Origin: Thermoactinomyces sp. DSM 45891
Lineage (GTDB): Bacteria > Bacillota > Bacilli > Thermoactinomycetales > Thermoactinomycetaceae
Assembly (NCBI RefSeq): GCF_900119485.1
Contig: NZ_FPJZ01000024.1
Span: 1 to 30,423 of the forward strand
Direction: 5' to 3'
Length of the DNA: 30,423 nt
A program made the position numbers and the translations under genes. The notes under the pieces are model-generated. The model was given only the letters and a program-made list of their open reading frames with translations. It was not told the DNA's origin and did no database searches. Of the stretch, positions 8,631 to 16,219 are shown in pieces (position 1 is the stretch's first letter; every line of letters starts with the position of its first letter).

Positions 8631-8905
8631 CAAACTTCAACTGTAAGAGCTGTGACGAGGTCATGGTAGCTGTTTACGATGCTAGAGAGTGGGGATCATC
8701 GGCTGGAAATCCCTTCATCCTATGAACAGTCTATTACCCCCTCTGAGCGAATGTGGGGAATGCCTGCGGGGCTAGTATCTGCAATCGGTGACACACCGTT
8801 ATCAGTGTCTTGAGGATCAGGCTGGCTTTTTTGTGATTCAGTCATGATTAAACAAGGGTGGAACCACGGCACAAAGCTCGTCCCTATTGGGTACGGGTTT
8901 TTTTG
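8631..8905 (+). ncRNA. T-box riboswitch, Thr (specifier ACC)
   Basis: The T-box sequence AGGGTGGAACCACGG is at 8855-8869 and is followed by the terminator. Stem I can be drawn: GAGG (8657-8660) pairs with CCTC (8740-8743) and GCTGTT (8669-8674) with AACAGT (8725-8730). This leaves a specifier loop with ACC at 8736-8738, a Thr codon matching the downstream gene. An AGAGAG stretch follows at 8684-8689. Uncharged tRNA-Thr would stabilise the antiterminator and allow thrS transcription. The loop carries UAUU where GAA is usual. Confidence 0.92.
8873..8904 (+). terminator. T-box terminator before thrS
   Basis: Stem AAGCTCGTCCC against GGG(T)ACGGGTTT with loop TATT, then a run of seven T. It is mutually exclusive with the antiterminator formed by the T-box sequence at 8855-8869. 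Confidence 0.85.
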
Positions 8906-8944
8906 TTGTTTTAAAGACGATCACCATTAAAGGAGTGAGTTCTG

Positions 8945-10852
8945 TTGAGTATTTCTGTACGATTACCAGACGGTTCTGTGCGTGAATATGATCAAGCTGT
9001 TTCTGTTCTAGATGTAGCTTCCTCTATTAGCAATGGACTAGCTAAAAAGGCAATAGCAGGCGTAATAGATGGGAAGCCGGTAGACTTAGGTCGTGACGTC
9101 CCATCAGGCTCTGAATTAAAAATTGTTACTTTGGATGATGAGGCTGGATTAGAAGTATACCGACATAGCGCAGCCCACATACTCGCCCAAGCATTGAAAC
9201 GCCTATATCCTGAGGTGAAGCTAGGGATTGGCCCTGTGATTGAAGATGGATTTTATTATGATATTGATCTTCCTACACGTCTTACTCCAGAAGATTTGCC
9301 GAAGATTGAGGCAGAGATGGCTAGGGTGATTAAAGAAGATGTGCCGATTACTCGCCGTGTCGTAAGCCGTGATGAAGCGATTGGAATTTTTGAAGCGATC
9401 GGGGACCACCTAAAACTAGAGTTGATTCGTGATCTTCCTGAGGAATCGACTATTACAATCTATGATCAGGGTGAATTCTTTGATCTCTGTCGAGGGCCTC
9501 ACATGCCATCGACAGGTAAGCTAAAAGCATTTAAGTTGATGAGTATTGCAGGTGCCTACTGGCGGGGGAACTCCGATAACCAAATGCTACAGCGAATTTA
9601 CGGTACTGCTTTTCCGAAAAAATCTCAACTCGATGAATACCTTCACTTTCTAGATGAGGCCAAGAAGCGAGATCATCGTCGTATCGGAAAAGATTTGAGA
9701 CTATTTATGTTCTCCGAAGAAGCACCAGGGATGCCTTTCTACCTACCGAAAGGAATGGTAATGCGGAACGAGTTAGAAAATCTTTCTCGTGAAATCCAGA
9801 TTCAGTCTGGGTATGAGGAAGTACGCACTCCACTCATGATGAATCAACGTCTCTGGGAACAATCAGGTCACTGGGATCATTATCATGAAAACATGTACTT
9901 TACCGATGTAGATGAAAGTAAATTTGCACTAAAGCCGATGAACTGTCCAGGGCATATGCTGATGTTTAAAAATGAGCTTCGTTCTTATCGGGACTTACCG
10001 ATGCGTATGGCAGAGTTTGGGCAAGTGCATCGCCATGAGCTTTCGGGTGCTCTAAACGGAATGCTTCGTGTCCGTACATTTACACAAGATGATGCTCATA
10101 TTTTCGCTCGTCCTGATCAAATTGAGGATGAAGTATTTAGTGTAATTAAACAGATTGATAAACTATACTCCGTCTTCCAATTCCCTTATACAATTGAACT
10201 TTCTACTCGTCCAGAAGATTCGATGGGCTCGGATGAATTATGGGAACAAGCAGAAGGGGCTTTAAAAAATGTACTAGATCGCTCGGGAATTGACTATCGG
10301 ATTAACGAAGGAGACGGTGCTTTCTATGGTCCGAAAATCGACTTCCACATCCGTGATGCCTTAAAGCGTAGTCACCAATGTGCGACAGTTCAGCTTGACT
10401 TCCAGATGCCAGAGAAATTTGATTTATCTTATGTCGGAGAAGATAATGAGAAACATCGCCCGGTCGTGATTCACCGTGCTGTAATGGGATCAGTTGATCG
10501 TTTCTTAGGAGTCTTAATTGAGCATTTTGCGGGCGATTTCCCACTATGGTTAGCGCCTGTTCAAGCGAAAGTGATTCCGGTATCGCGATCCTTCAATGAT
10601 TATGCTAGTGAAGTTGTAGAGCGGCTAAAAAGTGCTGGTATTCGGGTAGAAGCAGATCTCCGAGAAGAGAAGCTTGGATATAAAATCCGAGAAGCAGAAG
10701 TGCAAAAGGTTCCCTATATGTTTGTCATAGGGGAGAAGGAACAAGAATCGAAATCGGTAACAGTTCGTCGTCGTCATAATAAAGAGCAAGTATCTTGGAA
10801 GATTGAAGAATTGTTGAAAGACCTAGTTCAAGATATCAAAGAGCGTCGCTAA
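8945..10852 (+). CDS. thrS: Threonine--tRNA ligase
   Basis: 635 residues, full length. It attaches threonine to tRNA-Thr in the cytoplasm. Domains in order are TGS (about 1-62), the second-additional editing domain, the class II catalytic core and the C-terminal anticodon-binding domain (from about 540, LAPVQAKVIPV). Editing residues H74, H78, C182 and H186 and zinc/catalytic-site residues C334, H385 and H510 fall at positions almost identical to those of the E. coli enzyme. Motif 2 (R363 in GQVHRHELSG) and motif 3 (GSVDRFLGVLIEH) are present. The start is TTG at 8945 with AAAGGAGTG 7 bases upstream. Expression is controlled by the Thr T-box leader, and a strong terminator ends the unit. Confidence 0.98.
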   Translation: MSISVRLPDGSVREYDQAVSVLDVASSISNGLAKKAIAGVIDGKPVDLGRDVPSGSELKIVTLDDEAGLEVYRHSAAHILAQALKRLYPEVKLGIGPVIEDGFYYDIDLPTRLTPEDLPKIEAEMARVIKEDVPITRRVVSRDEAIGIFEAIGDHLKLELIRDLPEESTITIYDQGEFFDLCRGPHMPSTGKLKAFKLMSIAGAYWRGNSDNQMLQRIYGTAFPKKSQLDEYLHFLDEAKKRDHRRIGKDLRLFMFSEEAPGMPFYLPKGMVMRNELENLSREIQIQSGYEEVRTPLMMNQRLWEQSGHWDHYHENMYFTDVDESKFALKPMNCPGHMLMFKNELRSYRDLPMRMAEFGQVHRHELSGALNGMLRVRTFTQDDAHIFARPDQIEDEVFSVIKQIDKLYSVFQFPYTIELSTRPEDSMGSDELWEQAEGALKNVLDRSGIDYRINEGDGAFYGPKIDFHIRDALKRSHQCATVQLDFQMPEKFDLSYVGEDNEKHRPVVIHRAVMGSVDRFLGVLIEHFAGDFPLWLAPVQAKVIPVSRSFNDYASEVVERLKSAGIRVEADLREEKLGYKIREAEVQKVPYMFVIGEKEQESKSVTVRRRHNKEQVSWKIEELLKDLVQDIKERR

Positions 10853-10856
10853 GATC

Positions 10857-10895
10857 AAAAAGCTTCCACCATTTGCGTTTGGTGGAAGCTTTTTT
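10857..10895 (+). terminator. Intrinsic terminator after thrS
   Basis: A perfect 10-bp stem AGCTTCCACC / GGTGGAAGCT with a 10-nt loop, extended by AAAA/TTTT and followed by T-rich sequence. Confidence 0.92.
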
Positions 10896-10979
10896 GTATT
10901 TTCTTCCCTAGATGAATGTCATAGGCAAATGAGATGCATATCATAACTCATAGAAAAGAGATGGGAACGGAGGGTCTAG

Positions 10980-11702
10980 ATGAATCTAACATGGCAAGAA
11001 GGCATGGTAATTTTTGAGATAGTGGGAACAGGGTTGGGAGAATCATCTGAGGTTCTGGAGGTTGCGATTGTTGACTTTGCAGGTATCGTACTCTATCACA
11101 GTTTAGTGAAGGCTAAGGGCCGGATTTCAGCGAGAGCAACGGAGGTACACGGAATTCGGAGATCCATGATCCAAGATGCTCCCGATTTTCTAGAAGTATG
11201 GAAGGAAATTAAAACTACTTTGAAAGATAAAATCGTTCTTACGGGCCAAGAAGACCGTACGTTGAGGCTGCTTCAAAATAGCTTTTCTACTTGGGATAAG
11301 CCAGCCAATGAGGCAAATTCCATTCCAGAAATGCAGAGTGTGTTAGCGATTTATGCGAACGCAGTAGGTAGCAAAAAGATCGCTAAACTGGAATCACTAG
11401 CTCCAGATTCATTTGACCATCGCGCAATCTCCAGAGCATCGGTTGTCAGGTCCATCGGGCAAGAGTGTCTATTACAGTTCTCTGAGACGATCATAGCCAT
11501 GGTTGAAGAAGAGACTTCGTATGATGTTGGAGAGATACCAACGCTGCATGAGGCAGGTGAAGATATATATACAAAAGAGATATATACAGAGTCAAAGTTG
11601 GCAAAGATCCATTCGGAATCTGTGGAAAATGAATCTCTTCATAGAAAGATTAAGAAGTGGTGGGAGAGATTAAATCAATTGTTACGAAATCAGGTTAAGT
11701 AG
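10980..11702 (+). CDS. DnaQ/RNase H-fold exonuclease-like protein with eroded active site
   Basis: 240 residues; ATG 10980 with ACGGAGGG about 5 bases upstream. The first ~160 residues follow the DEDD exonuclease plan: FEIVGTGLGESSEVLEVAIVD matches the usual FDxETTGL...EIxEIAVVD, then the family-typical ATEVHGI and a later DHRAISRA matching HRALDDA. The Exo I pair D-x-E is E13-I-V15, and the final Asp of Exo III is R152 (H147 is kept). D92 (GQEDRTLRLL) may be the Exo II aspartate. The acidic metal ligands are therefore mostly lost and nuclease activity is doubtful; a binding or regulatory role is possible. The C-terminal 60 residues are charged and helical. It stands alone between the thrS terminator and the infC promoter. 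Confidence 0.6.
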   Translation: MNLTWQEGMVIFEIVGTGLGESSEVLEVAIVDFAGIVLYHSLVKAKGRISARATEVHGIRRSMIQDAPDFLEVWKEIKTTLKDKIVLTGQEDRTLRLLQNSFSTWDKPANEANSIPEMQSVLAIYANAVGSKKIAKLESLAPDSFDHRAISRASVVRSIGQECLLQFSETIIAMVEEETSYDVGEIPTLHEAGEDIYTKEIYTESKLAKIHSESVENESLHRKIKKWWERLNQLLRNQVK

Positions 11703-11770
11703 GGCAGAAGCATTGAGAAGGGGTTAGATATTTGGTAAGATCATGCAGTAAGCAGTTCTGCTTATGCGAG

Positions 11771-11799
11771 TTGACATTCTGTAACCAACATGATATATT
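11771..11799 (+). promoter_or_regulatory. Sigma-A promoter of the infC-rpmI-rplT operon
   Basis: A perfect -35 TTGACA (11771-11776), 17-base spacer and TATATT (11794-11799). The start would be near 11806, giving a leader of about 170 nt that contains the attenuator at 11905-11937. Confidence 0.8.
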
Positions 11800-11805
11800 C
11801 ATACC

Positions 11806-11937
11806 ATTCGTGTAAGAAGAGGCGCCCGCTTCTCACCTGATTGACATTTTGTTCAGATTAGGTTTTGACATTCGCTGATGGATTGTATAAACTTCAGGAA
11901 TCAGAAGTGTGGGCGCATCATACGTCCACACTTTTTT
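11806..11937 (+). ncRNA. infC leader with attenuator (L20-type ribosomal protein leader)
   Basis: The leader ends in an intrinsic terminator: 11-bp stem AAGTGTGGGCG / CGTCCACACTT (one G-U), loop CATCATA, then T6, located 38 bases before the infC start. In B. subtilis this operon is controlled by L20 through premature termination in the leader, and the position and operon match. I could not confirm the L20-binding fold by eye, so the ligand is inference. Confidence 0.7.
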
Positions 11938-11974
11938 ATTTTATCTATATTACATTTTTTGGAGGTGGCAGGTC

Positions 11975-12496
11975 ATCAGCAAAGATCAACAACATCAAAT
12001 CAACGAAGCTATTCGCGCCCGCGAAGTACGTTTGATTGATGCAAACGGAGACCAAGCTGGAATCGTCGCATTACGTGATGCACTTAAAATGGCACAAGAA
12101 CAAAATCTTGACCTTGTGAATATTGCACCACAAGCCAAACCCCCTGTTTGCCGGATTATGAACTACGGAAAATTCCGTTATGAGCAAAGCAAAAAGGATA
12201 AGGAAACTCGCAAGAATCAAAAGATCGTTCAACTGAAAGAAGTACGTTTGAGCGCATCGATTGAAGAGAATGATGTGCAGACCAAATTGAAGCATGTTAT
12301 CAAGTTCTTGCAACATGGCGACAAAGTGAAGCTATCGATTCGTTTCCGGGGTCGTCAGATCACTCATCAAGAGCTAGGTCGTAAGGTATTGGATCGTGTG
12401 GCTCAAGAAGTAAAAGAGATCGCCGATGTGGAGCGTCCAGCGAAACTAGAGGGTCGTCAGATGATCATGATTCTAAACCCAAAACAACAATCGTAA
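11975..12496 (+). CDS. infC: Translation initiation factor IF-3, apparent AUC start
   Basis: 173 residues plus stop. IF-3 binds the 30S subunit, keeps 50S off and checks the start codon and initiator tRNA. The conserved beginning ISKDQQHQINEAIRAREVRLID and the motif KPPVCRIMNYGKFRYEQSKK (about residues 54-73) identify it; the C-terminal domain follows from about 80. The GGAGGTGG at 11961-11968 is correctly spaced only for ATC at 11975. No ATG, GTG or TTG lies in frame between it and the protein's conserved start; the only upstream candidate, GTG 11909, is inside the terminator stem. infC commonly uses a discriminated start (AUU in E. coli and B. subtilis), allowing IF-3 to repress itself; AUC would serve the same end. 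Confidence 0.95.
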   Translation: MSKDQQHQINEAIRAREVRLIDANGDQAGIVALRDALKMAQEQNLDLVNIAPQAKPPVCRIMNYGKFRYEQSKKDKETRKNQKIVQLKEVRLSASIEENDVQTKLKHVIKFLQHGDKVKLSIRFRGRQITHQELGRKVLDRVAQEVKEIADVERPAKLEGRQMIMILNPKQQS

Positions 12497-12509
12497 GGAG
12501 GACTCGCTC

Positions 12510-12707
12510 ATGCCAAAAATGAAGACCAAAAAAGCAGCAGCAAAACGCTTTAAGAAAACGGGTACGGGCAAAGTAAAACGTAGCCATGCATTTACAAGCC
12601 ATATTTTAGAGAGTAAATCCCCAAAGAGAAAGCGTAACCTACGTAAGGGTGCATATCTGTCTAAGGGCGACCAAAAGCGTATCGAATCTTTAATTACGTA
12701 TCTATAA
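12510..12707 (+). CDS. rpmI: 50S ribosomal protein L35
   Basis: 65 residues, the usual length. Very basic, starting MPKMKTKKAAAKRFKKTGTGK and ending in a KRIESLITYL helix, as in bL35. ATG with TAAGGAGGA upstream, 13 bases after infC. It is the middle gene of the infC operon and assembles into the large subunit. Confidence 0.98.
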   Translation: MPKMKTKKAAAKRFKKTGTGKVKRSHAFTSHILESKSPKRKRNLRKGAYLSKGDQKRIESLITYL

Positions 12708-12737
12708 CATAATGGATTTGTTCAGGAGGGATTACTA

Positions 12738-13091
12738 GTGGCAAGAGTGAAAGGTGGTACCGTTACACGTCGTCGTCGTAAAAAGGTACTTAAACTAGCA
12801 CGTGGATATTTTGGTTCCAAACATAGACTGTTTAAAACAGCGAAACAACAAGTAATGAAATCTTTGATGTACGCATACCGCGACCGTCGTCAAGTGAAAC
12901 GTGATTTCCGTCGTCTATGGATTACACGTATCAATGCAGCTGCGCGCATCAATGGACTTTCTTATAACAAATTAATGTACGGCTTGAAAGTTGCTGGCGT
13001 TGATATTAACCGTAAAATGCTTGCTGACCTCGCTGTCAACGATGCAAAAGCATTTGCAGACCTTGCAGATATTGCGAAAAAAGCGAAATAA
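12738..13091 (+). CDS. rplT: 50S ribosomal protein L20
   Basis: 117 residues, typical of bL20. Starts at GTG 12738 with AGGAGGG upstream. The basic N-terminal extension (MARVKGGTVTRRRRKKVLKLARGYFGSKH) and the globular C-terminal half with NRKMLADLAVND are diagnostic. L20 organises 23S rRNA early in 50S assembly and in Bacillus also represses its own operon by acting on the leader upstream of infC. Confidence 0.98.
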   Translation: MARVKGGTVTRRRRKKVLKLARGYFGSKHRLFKTAKQQVMKSLMYAYRDRRQVKRDFRRLWITRINAAARINGLSYNKLMYGLKVAGVDINRKMLADLAVNDAKAFADLADIAKKAK

Positions 13092-13102
13092 TTTCAGTTT
13101 GT

Positions 13103-13151
13103 AGGACCTCGCGACTAGCTAATGTTAGTCATGGGGTCTTGTTTGTATTTT
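13103..13151 (+). terminator. Terminator after rplT
   Basis: Stem GACCTC/GGGGTC and GACTA/TAGTC with a 2x2 internal mismatch and an 8-nt loop; the downstream run is T-rich but interrupted by G. Confidence 0.65.
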
Positions 13152-13192
13152 AAAAAAAAAATGAAATAAGAGCAGGAGATTTGCTTTCTTCA

Positions 13193-13213
13193 TTGTATAT
13201 AGTTTATATACAA
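13193..13213. promoter_or_regulatory. Perfect inverted repeat, 9-bp arms, 3-bp spacer
   Basis: Arms TTGTATATA (13193-13201) and TATATACAA (13205-13213) flank GTT. It is too AT-rich and lacks a T-run for a terminator, so an operator is more likely. It lies 176 bases upstream of the 118-residue gene. The rest of 13152-13389 shows only a TATAAT at 13328-13333, without a convincing -35. Confidence 0.4.
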
Positions 13214-13389
13214 ATTTTTACAATATGAGCCATGAAACTACGTTATGGATCATGTCGACAAAAATAAATTTTTGTAAGACTTGGGCAGAGAAATTAATAT
13301 TTTTATCTTATTCATATGCAAATGAACTATAATAGAACAGACGAGGAGATCGTGAAGACGCTCACCCAACAAAGGGAGGAGTAAGCTAC

Positions 13390-13746
13390 ATGTTAGCAGA
13401 ATGGCTAATTACAGAGTACGAACAAAATGGGCATTTGGCTGCTGAAGGAGAAGTTTATCTCCCGGTGAGTGCCATCCATGAGTTTGTCAAAGATTGTGTG
13501 GACTTGAACATTGCCATTATTGGTTTGGATTATGTACTGAAGCAAGACGAAGATTTCTACATACGTTTAAATAGCCTTGACTGTAGTGAGATATTAGCAA
13601 GTTTTACAGATTGGAACAGTTTAGTGGAATATTGCAATCACATTGTTTTAAGCAATATTGAAGGTGAACAGACATCGGAAAACATGGAGTATTTCATCCC
13701 GATTATGATTGAAGAGTTCAACTGGAGGATTAGCCACTTGCTGTAA
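13390..13746 (+). CDS. Small acidic protein, possibly Imm40-like immunity protein
   Basis: 118 residues, ATG with AAAGGGAGGA about 9 bases upstream, so translation looks efficient. It is acidic, soluble, and has no signal peptide or membrane segment. The central part (NIAIIGLDYVLKQDEDFYIRLN, then a TDWNSLVEYCN helix) has the strand-turn-helix flavour of Imm40-type immunity proteins, but the likeness is weak and no toxin lies beside it. A TATAAT at 13328-13333 may be its -10. If the family call is right it would be an orphan immunity gene; otherwise it is a lineage-specific unknown. Confidence 0.6.
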   Translation: MLAEWLITEYEQNGHLAAEGEVYLPVSAIHEFVKDCVDLNIAIIGLDYVLKQDEDFYIRLNSLDCSEILASFTDWNSLVEYCNHIVLSNIEGEQTSENMEYFIPIMIEEFNWRISHLL

Positions 13747-13819
13747 AATGTTTTAGCACTTATCAAATTTATAGAGTTCCTTCATCTGACCGGTTAAGTC
13801 AAACCGTTTATATCATAAA

Positions 13820-13848
13820 AAAACGAGCCCTTTTTGGCTCGTTTTCTC
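13820..13848. terminator. Bidirectional terminator between convergent genes
   Basis: A perfect 10-bp stem AAAACGAGCC / GGCTCGTTTT with loop CTTTTT. Its A-run and T-run flanks let it serve both the 118-residue gene and the MFS gene. Confidence 0.9.
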
Positions 13849-13859
13849 ATTTTAAGAAC

Positions 13860-15422
13860 TTAACGTTTATTACTCGTGCGAAGTTCGATCTCGGGTATAT
13901 AGAAGCTAATGATAAAGGCAGCGAGGATGAGTATACCAATCCCTAGATAAACATGATGCAAAGAAGTAAGGAGAGTATCTTTTGTTTGCACTAAGATCGA
14001 TTGCATAAAGGATTGAGATTCTGGTGTAAGATGGGCTTGAACTTGATTCAATTGTTCCGGATTCATTAGGATCTGTGGATCTCTTAACAGTTTTACAGTA
14101 GATTTTGGAAGCCCGCTGTTAGATGCCGCGGAAGCAGAGACCTCGCCTATGAATTTGTTTTGTGGAGAGGCTTGCATAATCATTGTCATGACGGAAACCC
14201 CGACAGTCCCTCCTAGTTGGCGGAATAACTGCACGGAGGATGTGCCTGTCCCCAGATGTTCGTACGGGATAGCGTTTTGAATGGTGACCGAAAAAATAGG
14301 GAATGTGATCCCAAGTCCTAGGCCGATTATTGATAACTGTAGCATTGTTTGGAGCGAAGTGGTATAAGTCGCTGTACCCAGCATAGATAAAATCCCCACC
14401 AGTATCAAACCGAGTCCAAAGATGCTTAGTTTTTTATATTTTCCTGTTCGGGATAAGATCTGTCCTGTAAAGAAGCTAGCAAAGACTAGACCAAACTGAA
14501 TAGGAATCATAATGACACTTGAGGTAGTAGCATCTTTCCCTTGAACTCCTTGTAAAAAGAAGGGAGTAAAGGTTATACAACTAAATAGCCCCATCCCAAG
14601 AAGCAGATTAATACTATTGGCCAGTGTGAAGATTTTGTTTCTAAATAAGGTAAGCGGGAGAATCGGATTAACGGCCTTTTTCTCCGTACGAATAAAGAGA
14701 ACAAGGTTCAAAATCGATAAACAAGATAGTCCGATAATCTGCGGAGATAGCCAAGGATAATCTTTTCCTGCTAACGAGAACACTAATAAAAATGGGGCGA
14801 TAGTCCCTATTAATAGGATAGATCCAAGATAGTCAATTTTTTTGTTTCCTGAACTCTTGATAGTGGGAAACAGTTTTGAGATAAGTAAAAAGGCTATAAA
14901 TCCAATAGGAAGAAAGACCCAAAAGATATAATGCCAATTCCATGTATCGACGATCACACCGCCAATGGTGGGACCAAGGATGCTAGAGGTGGCAAATGTA
15001 GCACTTAAGAATCCTTGCCACCTACCTCTTTCGCGTGGAGAAAATAAATCCCCTACCGCAGCAAAGGAAGTGGATAAGATCATACCACCGCCGATTCCTT
15101 GCAGGCCGCGATAAAAGATTAATTGTTCGATAGATGTAGCGGTGCCACAGAGAAAAGATGTGATAAGAAAGAATCCAATTCCGACTAAGATAAACATCTT
15201 TCTACCGTACAGATCAGATAACTTTCCAACTAAAATAGCTGTAATACTGGAGGTTAACATATAAATGGTAAACACCCAGTTAAATAATTCTGCTCCGTGT
15301 AACTGAGCGACGATGGTAGGTAGGGCATTTATGACGATCGTCTGGTTGAGCGAAGCAAAGAGTAATGCACAGGCAATAGCGCTCATAATAAAGATTTTCT
15401 CGCGTCTACTTAAATCTTCCAT
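13860..15422 (-). CDS. DHA2/EmrB-QacA family drug:H+ antiporter, 14 membrane segments
   Basis: 520 residues of major facilitator superfamily, 14-TMS type. It exports toxic compounds using the proton gradient; the substrate is not predictable. Motif A is seen as GKLSDLYGRKMF in the loop after TM2, and motif C in TM5 as SSILGPTIGGVIVD. A large extracellular loop sits between the last two membrane segments (about residues 405-475), as is usual for this branch. The marR gene is directly upstream on the same strand, 103 bases away, so this is a local regulator-pump unit. Confidence 0.93.
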   Translation of the reverse strand: MEDLSRREKIFIMSAIACALLFASLNQTIVINALPTIVAQLHGAELFNWVFTIYMLTSSITAILVGKLSDLYGRKMFILVGIGFFLITSFLCGTATSIEQLIFYRGLQGIGGGMILSTSFAAVGDLFSPRERGRWQGFLSATFATSSILGPTIGGVIVDTWNWHYIFWVFLPIGFIAFLLISKLFPTIKSSGNKKIDYLGSILLIGTIAPFLLVFSLAGKDYPWLSPQIIGLSCLSILNLVLFIRTEKKAVNPILPLTLFRNKIFTLANSINLLLGMGLFSCITFTPFFLQGVQGKDATTSSVIMIPIQFGLVFASFFTGQILSRTGKYKKLSIFGLGLILVGILSMLGTATYTTSLQTMLQLSIIGLGLGITFPIFSVTIQNAIPYEHLGTGTSSVQLFRQLGGTVGVSVMTMIMQASPQNKFIGEVSASAASNSGLPKSTVKLLRDPQILMNPEQLNQVQAHLTPESQSFMQSILVQTKDTLLTSLHHVYLGIGILILAAFIISFYIPEIELRTSNKR

Positions 15423-15483
15423 AGGTTAATATTCACCTTCCCGAAATATTTGTTTTACAAGATTAAATAAATGAAGGAAAATA

Positions 15484-15512
15484 CGTTTCACCCATGTTAG
15501 AAGAATGAAACG
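15484..15512 (-). promoter_or_regulatory. Inverted repeat in the marR-MFS gap
   Basis: CGTTTCA (15484-15490) and TGAAACG (15506-15512) form 7-bp arms over a 15-base spacer; an outer pair ATACGTT (15481-15487) / AACGTAT (15519-15525) partly encloses it. There is no T-run in the direction of transcription immediately after it. A regulator site controlling the pump gene is one possibility. Confidence 0.35.
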
Positions 15513-15525
15513 CATTGTAACGTAT

Positions 15526-15942
15526 TTATAAAAGCTTTTTATACAAATTTTGAAGGATTGAAAGATCATCGAGTGTAAAAGGATCAAACTTTTGCAGCAG
15601 GTACTCTTTCCTTTTTTCAGACATCCAAGATGATTTCTCTTGTCCTTTTTCGGTTATATGAACTTCGACTACCCGTTTGTCCAGCTGAGAACGCTGGCGT
15701 GCTACGTATTGTTCTTTTTCGAGCTGATCTACTACATGTGTGATATGACTAACTGAAACCTCAAATTCTTGAGCTAAGGCAGTGATCATCTGCGGCCCGC
15801 GCAAATCAAGGTGATGTAATAGGACAAACTCAGCTCCAGTCAGTGTTTCTCCCCATGCTTCCCGAAGCTCTTTTCGCATAGAGCGTTGAATCAACCGAAA
15901 CATCGTCTCGATTTCTAATATAGCCTCAAATCGTGTACTCAT
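15526..15942 (-). CDS. MarR-family transcriptional regulator
   Basis: 138 residues from ATG 15942 (MSTRFEAILEIE). AGGAG lies 6 bases before this codon, whereas the ATG five codons upstream has no ribosome site and overlaps the AGGAG. The winged-helix is seen as GPQMITALAQEFEVSVSHITHVVDQLEKEQYVARQ, followed by the wing region SQLDKRVVEVHITEKGQE, typical of MarR dimers that bind palindromes and release on ligand binding. Its linkage to the MFS pump suggests repression of the pump and of itself. Confidence 0.9.
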   Translation of the reverse strand: MSTRFEAILEIETMFRLIQRSMRKELREAWGETLTGAEFVLLHHLDLRGPQMITALAQEFEVSVSHITHVVDQLEKEQYVARQRSQLDKRVVEVHITEKGQEKSSWMSEKRKEYLLQKFDPFTLDDLSILQNLYKKLL

Positions 15943-16003
15943 AGTTAACTCCTGCATATCTACGCAAACGGATGCGCATGATGGTAAATCGGATTCTTCT
16001 TCT

Positions 16004-16016
16004 ATTATACCGTATA
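16004..16016 (-). promoter_or_regulatory. marR -10 element overlapped by a palindrome
   Basis: Minus-strand TATAAT (16004-16009) lies about 62 bases before the marR start. Palindrome TATAC-C-GTATA (16006-16016) overlaps it, so it could be an autoregulatory operator. No good -35 is seen. Confidence 0.35.
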
Positions 16017-16219
16017 CGAATGAGAAAGCCCACGCTGGTTTATAACGATCGTTTTCATTTTAGGCAATATTTGCTATCCTATACTTATATAATGGAGATC
16101 CATTTTCTTGGTATTAACCACTTTATTCTTTTTAAAAATGATAAAGGTTAGCTGTTAGAGAGTAGGGAATAACATAAGAGTATGTTGTTAATTGAAATAG
16201 AGTAGCGGGGGCGTTATAG

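Noticed and set aside
11743..11766. Hairpin GCA(G)TAAGC / GCTTATGC as terminator of the DnaQ-like gene
   Set aside because: It has a bulge, a short stem and no T-run; it abuts the infC -35, so it is not a convincing terminator.
11909..11974. N-terminal extension of IF-3 from GTG 11909
   Set aside because: The codon is inside the leader terminator stem, has no ribosome site, and the extra residues are unlike any IF-3 N-terminus.
15443..15525. Inverted repeats after marR as an intrinsic terminator
   Set aside because: The spacer is long and there is no T-run on the minus strand directly after the stem, and the pump gene is likely cotranscribed.
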